Source: Didymodactylos carnosus
Lineage: Eukaryota; Rotifera; Eurotatoria; Philodinida; Philodinidae
Assembly: GCA_905250885.1 (NCBI GenBank)
Contig: CAJNOQ010003361.1
Location: 1-20,511, forward strand
DNA: 20,511 nucleotides
Reading direction: 5' to 3'
Shown: in pieces, positions 1-8,625 of the stretch
Position numbering within the stretch: the first letter of the stretch is position 1
How the letters are laid out: the number at the start of each line of letters is the position of its first letter
Translations under genes and position numbers: made by a program
The notes under the pieces: model-generated
The model's input: the letters and a program-made list of their open reading frames with translations, nothing else
What the model was told of the DNA's origin: nothing
The model's database searches: none

Positions 1-120
1 CGAAAATTCACACTTTGGTGACGACAGTTCCCGAGGAGTACCTCCCCCCAAGGAACTTTCGTCATGTATGACAAAAGTGCGTTCGTCATAATGACGAAAG
101 TGTGGTGTGACGAAAGTTCC
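1..120. repeat. Cluster of ACTTTCGTCA / TGACGAAAGT motifs with a 13-bp inverted repeat
   Basis: GGAACTTTCGTCA at 52-64 is matched exactly by its reverse complement at 108-120. Between and beside these arms lie more copies of the same core in both orientations, such as TGACGAAAGT at 92-101 and 108-117 and TTCGTCA near 82-88. A related stretch continues to the window edge (GGTGACGACAGTTCC at about 17-31). This resembles the subterminal region of a non-autonomous DNA transposon that is cut by the window start. No coding sequence overlaps it. Confidence 0.5.
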
Positions 121-1294
121 ATAATCCGTAAAACACTTAAGTATCAACGACGTTCCAGGATCAATACTTTGCGATAGCAGTAAATCACTCGAATGGACCT
201 AAAGGGTTGTCTATGTCAGTGAAATCAAATGCTTCTTCTTAAAATTACGCACATGATGTGCATTTCGAAACTTTTTGTTGATTTTCATTTTTTGGTGAAA
301 TCGCAGCAATTTTTAACGTGAAAATTCAAAAAAAGTCAGAGTGTTCGAATAGACTAACAAAGTACATCATTCGATTCGTTTTTCGATGCTGATTCCGAAT
401 ATGATATTTTTACTGCATAGAAGTTGTGTTCTGATGAATAAAATTGGGAATTACGGGCAGGATTTCGATTTTTGCGCCCTGATTTAGAAAATATGAATTA
501 CCTAAGTGACAAAGCACAATGGAAAAAAATCAAGTTCTAGTTTTAAAGCTCGTTCAATGGCAGTTCTAATGAAGTGCAAACATCTGCTTCATCTCTTTAA
601 AGAAAAAACTACATAGGCTTGCAAAATTGTTTATGAGCTTTTTATATGGAGAGTCCAAGACTGATTGTTGTTTTCTTTTTTTATATTCCTATAATATTCC
701 ATTCGATTCTGCTTTGTCCACGGATCAAGAATATTCTCTATTTTTACAAAAAGACATAACGAAGATGAGAAAAATCAATTTCAAGACCAAAACGACCAAT
801 AACGTATATGATGGCTTTTCAATGTTTAAAATCTTTTGGAGAGAAGCATACATTTTTTAAAGATCTACATAGTACTAATATATAGCCCTCACGCATGTTC
901 CGGTACAAGGCCCAAGCTAGTTCTTTTTTTCTTTCATTTTTTACAGAAGCTTTCTAACGCCTGTTAAATCCCAAAATTGCATTTCTTTTTCAAAAGTCTG
1001 TCTTTTTCTAGCATCAGTTAGGTTGGGAATTTTTATTTTACACATATATTAAAGCTAATTCATTGATGAACAAAATCCAATCAAAAGTAAAGCTTACTTC
1101 TTAATAGCTATCGTAAGGAGAAATACGTATATACTTAGACGATGTCAAAATTGACTAAAACTTAATATTTTCACTTTCTCTCATTAAATCTAAAGAACTA
1201 AACAAAAACGAAAAGACTAAAATTCTAGACTAAATTACAAAACCATATACTCGGTTTATTGGTTTCTTGTCATTTTTGAAATCCGGCAGGGTCC
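121..1294. other. AT-rich non-coding stretch, no supported gene
   Basis: All six frames are interrupted at short intervals. The only longer open stretch (627-860, +) has a low-complexity, AT-driven composition and no motif I recognise. No tRNA or other structured RNA is apparent. The stretch is probably intergenic or decayed element sequence. Confidence 0.5.
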
Positions 1295-1384
1295 TTTATT
1301 AAGTTTGCTTACAATTCGTAATTAATAATATTATAATATAATTTATAATATTATTCATTACGAATTGTAAGCAAACTTAATAAA
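1295..1384. repeat. Short near-perfect hairpin (42-bp arms, 6-bp loop)
   Basis: The left arm 1295-1336 and the right arm 1343-1384 are reverse complements with one mismatch (AATTAA against TTCATT near the inner end). The outermost bases are TTTATTAAG and CTTAATAAA, and the loop is TATAAT. The inner part is pure A/T, but the outer part includes GTTTGCTTACAATTCG, so it is not simple low-complexity sequence. It resembles a miniature palindromic element. I could not identify a target duplication. Confidence 0.7.
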
Positions 1385-1930
1385 TTTAAATAAAATTAAA
1401 GATCTATAATATATATATCAAATGTAGTAGAAACTCATCAGATTTGATTCGACCAATTTTTTTCTGAGTGAGTATATGGTCTAGTAACTACCTAGAAATA
1501 TTTCCCTCTTCATTCTACATCTAGCCTTTGATTAGCTGATGCAATTCAAGCATGAGCCGAACGCCGCTGTCCTTTGATCAGACCTGTTGTAACAACTACC
1601 TAGATACGTTTTGAAACATATATGGATATTATACTACCGTTAGACTCTCAAGAAGGTAGTGACAGTCAAGTTATTGGTTACCAAATAACTGGTAACTACT
1701 TTTAGTTACTTTTTGATAACTACTTTAGTTTCTTTTGATTTGGAATGATTGATGCGTGAAAAATTGAATAAAAAAAAATGAGCAATTATCTATGCTCGGC
1801 AACGGTTGTGGTCAATTTTCAAGGCCGTTCTAGCTATTGTGCATCATACTGTCGAAACAGTAAGATAAAAAAGAAATATTGTGGACAGTATTATAACTTC
1901 CTATCTTGTATTAAACAGCTGTTTTACGCC
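1385..1930. other. Non-coding stretch with small local repeats
   Basis: No open frame of note. The string AACTACCTAGA occurs near 1487 and again near 1595. The interval 1680-1740 holds short imperfect direct repeats built on AACTACTTTTAGTT. I see no recognisable gene or structured RNA. Confidence 0.4.
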
Positions 1931-2480
1931 TTAACTTGGAATGGGGCCGCATGGTGATAATCGTATATCTAACGAAAATTTGTTCATTAACTGGAACTGT
2001 ATCTGCTCGCCGTCACCTGGTCTACATCAAAAGCGGTTAGTCTTAGGCCTAGCAATTGAAGGACGTTACCTAAGTTTCGAAGTTTCGGTACGCTCCTCTT
2101 CAGGCTGTGAGGAGGCAGAGGTCACACAAAAGGTATATGTAAAAGAAAAGTGATGCTGTGATGGATAAGCAGTAAATCTAAGGAGGAGAGGCTTTTCTCG
2201 GACAGTCGCTATTCCAGCTAACTTATCCCAGAGCTGAAAGGGCTTTTACCGATAGTCTCGATCACTCTATGTTACGGCAGCGTAGGGAAAGATAGCCTTA
2301 AAATACAACAGCTTCTCTTTGATGCATGAAACCATCTGCACTAATATTCACGAGAAAGGGTATTTTAGAACCGGGCTCCGCTTACTTCCTCAGGGTTTGT
2401 TTTTAAGCTAAGTCTGCGTGGGTGAGATGTTGCAAAGTGGGTAAGGCCGGGGACTGAGAAGTTTACATATATTTATGCTA
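1931..2480. other. GC-richer non-coding island
   Basis: This block is visibly richer in G and C than the sequence on both sides and reads like the non-coding part of an older insertion. It contains GGGTGAGATGTTGCAAAGTG and GGTAAGGCCGGGGACTGAGA near its right end. The one open stretch (1941-2153, +, 70 codons) has no recognisable domain. The block might be the untranslated region of a retroelement or an old duplicated fragment; the sequence does not settle it. Confidence 0.3.
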
Positions 2481-2945
2481 TCAACAAACAAAAGCAAGCA
2501 AAGTAAGCATTTTCACATTACCTGAGATAATTGTTTATTTAGTTATTTAATAACGAATTTTCATGGAATACTGCAGACAATATTTAGCTTTAATCAGGTA
2601 GATTAAGTTGGGTAATTCTGGACAGCCTCTCGAATTTTCACATAATTTTCACACCTTTCTGGTTAAAATTATATCATCTTGTAGAGAATTTTGAGCTCTA
2701 TCTACCTTGTAAATTGCTAATCCTTTGGACACATCCTTGATTGATCAATTAGAAATTGCGAAATTAAACGAACACAGTCTTTTTTTCTATTATTCTTGCT
2801 TGGGTAATTATGGACACTTCGTACAAATCGCATAGGATAGACAGAAAACAGCTTCTGCTGTCTTTCAGAAACAGATTTGGATACTATGTTAAACGGCACA
2901 ATTGTTCAGAACCATGAGCTGTAGAGAATATGAATACTGCTGTTT
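2481..2945. other. AT-rich stretch with a repeated 17-mer, no supported gene
   Basis: The word TTGGGTAATT-N-TGGACA occurs at 2608-2624 and at 2800-2816 in the same orientation with one base difference. The rest is AT-rich and without a supported reading frame. The short minus-strand open stretches here overlap the repeat and the retroelement relic and look spurious. Confidence 0.4.
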
Positions 2946-3227
2946 TTGAACGGTCTTTCGTTCATTAAAATTAGAAGAAAATTTCATCGACTTAGCCAAC
3001 TTCATTTCAATCACAACGTTTACAACCGTCAACGTCACAAATCGCAGTCGAACTCTCATCAGCAACAGATAACATCTACTCAAAATTCATCTTATCGTAC
3101 GCCATGTTTAATTTGCAGTCGTTCTAGTCATCATACAGTTGATTGTTTCCATCAAAAATCGACAGGCTGTTTCAAATGCGGACAATCCGACCAGAATGTT
3201 CGGACGTGTCCGCAGGTTTTCGAATAG
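2946..3227 (+). pseudogene. Gag-like zinc-knuckle fragment of an LTR retrotransposon
   Basis: This is a 93-residue open stretch. Its first half is basic and rich in Q, S, H and N. It then has a canonical nucleocapsid knuckle, CLICSRSSHHTVDC (C-x2-C-x4-H-x4-C), followed by a second one, CFKCGQSDQNVRTCP, in which Q replaces the expected histidine. Two tandem CCHC knuckles just upstream of a retropepsin are typical of Gag in Ty3/Gypsy-like and related LTR elements, where they bind the element RNA. The capsid region expected upstream is not visible, so this is a fragment. The missing histidine and the absence of a reverse transcriptase downstream indicate a dead copy. I could not find flanking LTRs. 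Confidence 0.7.
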
Positions 3228-3415
3228 CGGGATCAGAAGATGGTCCCGGAAAAAATAAAACGCCATCATTATCAAAATTATCAACACCGTCGACGATCTC
3301 TTCCCCGATTTACATCAGTGTGAAAGTCAATAACCTACTGCAACGTGCGATCGTCGATACGGGATCGTCCGTCACAATTATTCATCAAAATTTACTGAAA
3401 AAGATCCATCACTAG
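3143..3415 (+). pseudogene. Retropepsin (aspartic protease) fragment of the same LTR retrotransposon
   Basis: The open stretch overlaps the zinc-knuckle frame by 85 bases in the -1 frame. Near its end it carries the retropepsin active-site signature RAIVDTGSSVTIIHQNLL, with the catalytic Asp in DTGSS. It stops at a TAG at 3413-3415. The same frame stays protease-like downstream, with a further in-frame TGA near 3451, to about 3580, where similarity to anything I know ends. Gag and Pro in overlapping -1 frames is a common retroelement arrangement, but given the in-frame stops this may equally be an ordinary frameshift in a decayed copy. Reverse transcriptase, RNase H and integrase are absent. 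Confidence 0.7.
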
Positions 3416-3580
3416 CACCAAAATTTTTTCAACATTAAATTGGCCGTCGAATGAAGTATACAGGGCACTAATCGAACCTTGAAAAATCTCACCTTCACAA
3501 TCTCACCTTTTACTCCAAATGTCCACGTAGTTCTTCACTGTGCGACTATTGCATGTATTTACACAGTTGTTATATGCTTG

Positions 3581-4977
3581 AGATAGAATTTTGCTGCTCT
3601 TATCTTTCTTCTCATCAGAACAATGTCAACAAAAGCGGTAAGAGTTAAGTTTTGAAGATGACAAATGAAAACTCATTATCGCGAAAAATGATGAAGCAAA
3701 TTTCACGTATAAATAGAGACACCAACTTATAGAGCTACATACATCATCAACAAGGTGCCATTTCAACTTTACGAGACAAATCCAGAATTCTTGAAGGTAG
3801 GTGCGAAATGTGTGAAAAGCCAGTTCATTTTCATCAGAAAATGTACTGACTGTTTTATTGCAAAATGCTACGAGCAACTATGAGAAGTACTGAAATGTAG
3901 AAAAATAAACATATTTTCTCAAAGAAAGCTCAATCTTTTTCAATATCACTATACATATTCGATGTAATTTTCCTCTTGATTCCGAATACCTACTTTGTTT
4001 TGTCATTTGATTATATTCGAAACGAGAAAATCACGAAATACAAGTGTAATTTTGAAGGATTTTGTGACGAAAAGCGTAATTACTTTTGTCCGTCAAAAAA
4101 CGAGCAGCGGCGTGCGTTTGCTCTCACACCCTCTTCTTGGTTCCAACCCTTATCTCTCGATGTTGCTGATAAGGGCAGTGTAACTGCAATATTCTCTTCG
4201 CATTTCTTTTATGAAGATGAATTCTACTCTTCCCTGGTGGAGTCGTTTATTAACTGCTTGGTTCTTGAGCACCTCCAAATCCAGTTCAGTGAGGGGTAAC
4301 CAAAAACATAATTCACGCTTTGCCAACTATTTTCAAGGTCACATTAAAACTTCTTACAATTTTACACCGTACAGTTTGATAGAGTCGATTATAGCGAAAA
4401 AAACGCTGCTAGTTGTGTAAACATCTCCAGTGGACCTCCAGCGCGCACCACTAAAGGCGGTCGTTTAGGACTAAACAAATTGAATGAGCACTAAATTCTA
4501 TCACACCATCTGTGTGCCGGATGTAATGGAGTAGGCAATAGTCTCTGGGCGGTGAATCGGATTCTTGTCATGGAACATATGACCAATGGACCCCTAGTAA
4601 CGACGTGCTCTAAGTTGTGGACTTGGTTAGAACTGAAAACGTTATTTAGAAAGGCAGTAATGCAGACATCATGTGAAATCTTTTGGTGGTAAAGAGGTAT
4701 TCAGATAGTTGAGTATCATTTATACCACAGAAACCGATTTTAGAAGGGAACTCCCGGCCAGCTTTAAGAGTTGCATGAAAATCTCGCAGACGTACTTCTG
4801 TATGTCACAGCAAGTTTGATAAAAGGTGCGATTTCTCGTGCGAGCATTGGTTCTTTTTCGTTCCTCATGCTCTCTATTCCCCTTCATCTTCATTTGGTTT
4901 CAAACACAACCACTTTTCAAACTACCGATTAAATTTTTTTAGATATAAAGTAGGGAGACAAAGTCACTTCGATCAAG
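3581..4977. other. Intergenic stretch upstream of the cupin gene
   Basis: I find no supported gene. The overlapping plus-strand open stretches between 3976 and 4420 have no recognisable domain. Just before the cupin gene, a pyrimidine-rich tract ending in TTTTTTTAG at about 4934-4942 looks like a 3' splice site lying 35 bases upstream of the ATG. It could serve a 5'-UTR intron or spliced-leader trans-splicing, both plausible in rotifers, but no partner donor can be assigned from this sequence. Confidence 0.4.
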
Positions 4978-5337
4978 ATGGCACATGCAACTATCGTTAA
5001 ATTGGGCGCACCGGGCAATAATCCGATAACGTCCGATTTGGAGGGCTGGAAAGTTGTCGAAGGGTCACCAACGATGAAAACCTGGATCCAGTACACCTCC
5101 GCCGACGGCTCAATGATCTCCGGCACGTGGATGGCGACGCCGGGCAGTTATCACGCTACCTACACCAGCTACGAATTTGTCCATGTGATTGAAGGACGGC
5201 TCACCATCACTCCGGATGGCAGCGGCGAAGCGGTGCAACTCGCGCCCGGCGATGCATTTGTCGTTGAACCTGGCTTCAAAGGTATCTGGAAAATCGAAGA
5301 AAAGGTGCTGAAGCACTTTGACATCAAGCTGAAGTAG
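4978..5337 (+). CDS. Small cupin-fold protein (DUF861/Cupin_3-like), probably horizontally acquired
   Basis: This is a complete, intronless 119-residue protein that forms a single cupin beta-barrel. Cupin motif 1 spans about residues 56-75 (G56, H59, E66, G73) and motif 2 about 88-103 (P90-G91-D92, then P98-G99). The pattern, including the ending W104-x-E107-E108 and K-H-F-D, fits the short bacterial DUF861/Cupin_3 group related to ureidoglycine aminohydrolase cupins. The usual metal-binding His-x-His pair is not obvious, so I would not assign a reaction. No signal peptide or membrane segment is visible, so it is probably cytosolic. The ATG has a favourable context (A at -3, G at +4). The coding sequence is much richer in G and C than the DNA on both sides, and together with the lack of introns this suggests a recent bacterial origin. 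The frame is intact, which suggests selection. Confidence 0.88.
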   Translation: MAHATIVKLGAPGNNPITSDLEGWKVVEGSPTMKTWIQYTSADGSMISGTWMATPGSYHATYTSYEFVHVIEGRLTITPDGSGEAVQLAPGDAFVVEPGFKGIWKIEEKVLKHFDIKLK

Positions 5338-5706
5338 AGACATCGAGCTTGTCATGAACAGATACCGCTTTCTTCTCTCTCAACATTCTAAACGTCGGTA
5401 TTTATGTATCAAATAACAATCTTAAGAGAGTCATCCGAGAAAGGTTAGGTATCTTCGAGTGTGTCCAAATTTGAATGTCTGATAAAGGGGATGCTGCTCT
5501 TCATCCCCTTGACGACGGTAACTAACAATTATTTCGGTAGAGAAAAACAATTCACTCCTCGAATTTCTGGGGTCAGACTGACTACAAGAACTGCTCGATT
5601 TTCTGCATTTCTTCGCCTTTTTCCGTATTTTTTCGCACTTGCAATACGCTTTATCCCCTTCAGTTGAGAGTCAAAGCTCAAAAAGTTGATATATAAATAC
5701 AAAATA
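5338..5706. other. Intergenic stretch with a small hairpin
   Basis: AAGGGGATG at 5485-5493 pairs perfectly with CATCCCCTT at 5502-5510 across an 8-base loop. The short open stretch at 5461-5667 has no recognisable domain and its frame runs through the hairpin, so I do not call it a gene. Otherwise nothing is evident. Confidence 0.4.
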
Positions 5707-5918
5707 GTACACGGAGAAAAAAAACCGTGAAACTCATGGTGGTTTTTATACGCGGTTTCTGGTAGTCAGTTTGGCATGGTTTTTTTTCACGGTTTTAGTT
5801 GTTCATGCTTTCTTTCCTGTGGTTCCTATATGACAGTTTTGCTTTGACGGTTTTAAAACTATTAGAAAAATCACCCAGGTAAAACTGTGCAAGTAAAATC
5901 GTCCGTTGAAAAGGAAAG

Positions 5919-5925
5919 AAAAAAA
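5919..5925 (-). terminator. Pol III-type T7 terminator after the tRNA-like unit
   Basis: On the minus strand a run of seven T lies 5 bases past the 3' end of the tRNA-like sequence. It matches a simple RNA polymerase III terminator. Confidence 0.4.
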
Positions 5926-5930
5926 GAACA

Positions 5931-6009
5931 GCTCCTCCAGGAATCGAACCTGAGACGCTTGGCGAGTATGAAGTATGAGACCAAGACGCAAACCACTGAA
6001 CTGAGGAAC
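5931..6009 (-). tRNA. tRNA-like sequence, possibly tRNA-Met(CAU) with an enlarged anticodon loop
   Basis: The 79-base minus-strand sequence has a fully paired 7-bp acceptor stem (GTTCCTC with GAGGAGC, one G-T pair). It has a T arm TCAGG-TTCGATT-CCTGG and a perfect B box GGTTCGATTCC at 5940-5950. An A-box-like CAGTTCAGTGG overlaps a weak D stem with one mismatch. The anticodon stem TTGGT/GCCAA encloses a 16-base loop, CTCATACTTCATACTC. Read from the 5' side, the loop presents C-T-CAT-A, a Met anticodon; the extra 9 bases could be a small intron or an internal duplication, because CATACT occurs twice. The discriminator would be T, which is unusual. A T7 run follows. Its position inside an inverted-repeat element suggests a tRNA-derived insertion or pseudogene rather than a standard gene. 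Confidence 0.45.
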
Positions 6010-6628
6010 TTACAGAAGTGTGTCTTCGCACTGCATACTCATTATGTTCTCGGGTAGATTTCTGTAAAAACTTCAGCATCTTACGAAAAGCTGTCGCTGT
6101 TGAATTTGTAAAGCTCCTCGCTGTCGTACCTTTATTTGAGATGTAAAAGATAAACGCTAACTGTATAAGTGTGCACATATATCATATGATACCATCAAGT
6201 GTATTCTATGACGAATGTCTAGAAACTTATGGCTAAGAGAAGATATTCACTATACCTTTCTCTCTACCTTCTAAGGCTATAGGCATCAGGACAATTTCCA
6301 GATAATCTCAGTTTCAAAGAAAAGAATTTGTAAAAAGGAAAAAGTTCATAAAACAGGCATATTTTGCAGAAACATGCGCTGGAAGGTGTCTTCCCCTTCT
6401 CCCTCTCACAAGTGCCAGTTTTACTCACTTATATACCAGGCGCTATGCTCTTTACTGAATAACCCTGACTGTGAGATAGATTTGACGAGAAGCTCAAGAT
6501 CGTTCTATTAAACTTATGTTAGTTGATTAGAAAGACTTTTTGACGTGCTAACGACTGAAACTGCACATATTTTAATGAATTTTGAAGCGTCGACAAAATC
6601 TTCAAATAAAAAGCACGAGAACGCTTTC

Positions 6629-6960
6629 ACGGTTTTCCTCGTCACGCTTTTGTTTTCATTGTTTTCCTTTGACAAACTGTCAGTTCATGATTTTATTTCT
6701 ACAGTTTTGACCTTTACGATATTTTTCCATGGTTTTAATTATACAGTTCTTAAACTGACGGTTTTATTTTACGGTTTTTCTTCGACGGTTCGAAAGTGGA
6801 CGGTTTTGTTTCTTTGGTTTTAACCTTTACGATTTTACTTCCATAGTTTTTCTTTTATACTTTTGCATTTTACGGTTTTCATAATACAGTTTTTTCCTTC
6901 ATGGTTCTTTTACACGGTTTTTTTCGATGCTTATGGATTTTAGGGTTTTTCTTACGGTTT
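6629..6960 (+). repeat. Degenerate tandem array of ACGGTTTT plus 6-7 bases
   Basis: About twenty variants of ACGGTTTT (ACAGTTTT, ATGGTTTT, ACGATTTT and others) follow each other at a period of about 14-15 bases, all in the same orientation, up to the right inverted repeat of the element, which itself contains ACGGTTTT. Examples are ACGGTTTTTCTTCG followed by ACGGTTCGAAAGTGG. The weak reading frame 6545-6823 is a by-product of this array. It may have been built by slippage or may act as an array of transposase-binding sites. Confidence 0.6.
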
Positions 6961-6975
6961 TTTTTCACCGTGTAC

Positions 6976-7860
6976 AATTCGAATAGTACGAAATATAATA
7001 GAACGCAATAACTCGAAGTCACCAATGTTTAAAAAATGTGAAAAATATGGTTTGAAAAGGTCCGAGCCGTACTTTGCACCATCTTTAAACGTTTTTACAA
7101 CGTCAAGTTTCCTCGAAGTTGTGCAAAAGGATCTATCGAACAGTAACGCTGACAGTATTGTCTCTCACCGCCTTTTAGTTGTAGGCGCACTTTTGCACAA
7201 AGAATGGTCGAACTTGTCAAGATTCATTATTGTTTGTGGAATGACTTCTCCGCTCGAATAGCAGAAACGTCTTTAAGATTCTATTCACGATTGATAGTTA
7301 CACTTGTCTAGAAAAAATTGTTCGACGGTAGCCCCTGTTTTCGATTACCCGTTTGCCGTTCTGATGAAATCTACGCAGTCAAAACATATGTCTACATTCA
7401 TATGTGTACACGCTCTCTTTTATTTGTTTTCTCTTCTTTCTTTGTTTTCTTCAATATTATTTGAGTTTGACGAAGAGCGTGTGTGTAGCATTAACAACAC
7501 GTCGTCAAGAGTGTTGAAACAGAGCGAAAATAGAGGTACACGCCTCGCAGCTTTTATGTGTGCGCGCGGGGGAAATGGTATACAGAGACGGAATGTTGAT
7601 GACATGAACAGATTTTTTTGTCATCATATCGTTTTACTTGAGGAAGGTGTCTCTGAAAACGATGATTCTGAACAACTTCTATCTCACGTCAGTCATTTGT
7701 ATGGAAATATTCACTCTGCAAGCCAACCTAAAAAGTGTACCGAGGGCTCGAAAATTTTTTTAATCGTAAATTTATTCATTCTGCCCAAGATCGCACCGCT
7801 CCAAATTTCCAACATCGACCTCTCGCAAATTTTGACCTCATCGAATCCCTACTCGTCGAT
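6976..7860. other. No supported gene
   Basis: The longest open stretch, 7304-7867 (+, 187 codons), has no domain I recognise. It holds one hydrophobic segment (about residues 36-53) of mixed, low-complexity composition. It may be chance in a moderately open frame; an unrecognised gene cannot be excluded. The upstream stretch 7025-7261 is likewise featureless. Confidence 0.3.
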
Positions 7861-8200
7861 CCAGTAGTGAGCACTCGGAACCCACTCGGATTTTTGATTA
7901 TTTCGCGGAAGTGGATTCATCGGACTCTTACTTTCGACCGCTCGACCTTTTTCGAAGACTCGAAACTCCGAATTTTTGCCGCGGTTTGATTCAAGGTTAG
8001 GCAACGAAGAATTCAATCGGACCCAGGGGAAAAGAGCTGATTTCTTGATTGCCGACTGATTGCTACATCCTTGCCATTGATTGTCACTTGATTCCCAACT
8101 GATTATCCATTCATTGCCGTTGTCTACTTTGAGTGCAATCAGTCGTGTCTTCCTTGATTCCATCCATCGAAACCACTCGGAATTTGAGCCGAAGCTCTTT
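7861..8200. repeat. Degenerate short-repeat zone (CTCGGAA and TGATTGCC words)
   Basis: CACTCGGA occurs at about 7871 and 7883 and again at about 8174. Between 8040 and 8150 words of the form TGATTGCC, TGATTGCT, TGATTGTC and TGATTATCC recur at irregular 10-14-base spacing. The block is more regular than its surroundings and has no supported reading frame. It may be a decayed minisatellite or the subterminal region of an element. Confidence 0.35.
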
Positions 8201-8417
8201 TTACTTTTAATGTTCAATTCGACTATTGAAAGCTATAGAGATGGAAAGCAGGCTCTCTCACGATAGGATCTCTGCCGTTTCTGAGGGTTTTCTATGACAC
8301 AAAATGTTCGCTAACCACTATAGTGACAGCATTATAATACTGTGAATCTCCCATGAGATAATTTTATTATTCAAACGAAAGTTCCGACGCGTTTGGAAGA
8401 AAATAATAAATCAGTTA

Positions 8418-8625
8418 GAGCGTGTTCAAAAAATGTTAAACAACTTGTTGGAACGAGTTAGATATCTCCACAACGTGTGTAAACACGTTCATTTGCACAT
8501 TCGCTAACTTTGAAAACTAGAAACGTACGTTGGAACGTGTGCGAATAGTCGAACGCATTAGAACGTGAGAAAAGTGACAGAAAACTACATTCTGACATGT
8601 TGCAACGTGATGGAATCGGATGCAT
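8418..8625. repeat. Degenerate AACGTG / CACGTT repeat zone
   Basis: Words such as GTTGGAACGAG, CACAACGTGTG, AACACGTTC, TTGGAACGTGTGCG, TTAGAACGTGAG and TTGCAACGTGATGG follow each other in both orientations. The region is otherwise non-coding. It is compatible with a minisatellite remnant or with subterminal binding motifs of a DNA transposon. Confidence 0.4.

Larger units (their letters stand above)
5709..6973. mobile_element. TA-flanked terminal-inverted-repeat element, non-autonomous
   Basis: The sequence 5707-5728 (GTACACGGAGAAAAAAAACC plus GT) is the reverse complement of 6954-6975 with one mismatch. Taking TA as the target duplication (5708-5709 and 6972-6973), the element is about 1.26 kb long. 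TA duplications and A-run-containing ends fit the Tc1/mariner superfamily, but no transposase remains inside, so the class is inferred. It carries a tRNA-like unit near its left end and a degenerate ACGGTTTT array filling its right third. Some ACGGTTTT copies also occur at 5770-5860 in the same orientation. Confidence 0.65.

Noticed and set aside
3976..4420. Overlapping plus-strand open frames of 62-107 codons
   Set aside because: Three overlapping frames are open at once with no domain and AT-driven composition, as expected by chance.
5110..5355. 81-codon frame antisense to the cupin gene
   Set aside because: It is a shadow of the GC-rich cupin coding sequence; the sense protein has clear cupin motifs.
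5795..6178. 127-codon minus-strand open frame
   Set aside because: It runs through the tRNA-like unit and its Pol III terminator, so the tRNA-like reading explains the conservation better.
6545..6823. 92-codon plus-strand frame with repeated F, T and V
   Set aside because: It is a translation of the ACGGTTTT array and reflects the repeat, not a protein.
7304..7867. 187-codon open frame on the plus strand
   Set aside because: No recognisable domain, a low-complexity hydrophobic stretch, no splice or promoter support, and part of it lies next to a repeat zone. It could still be an unknown gene, but nothing supports it.
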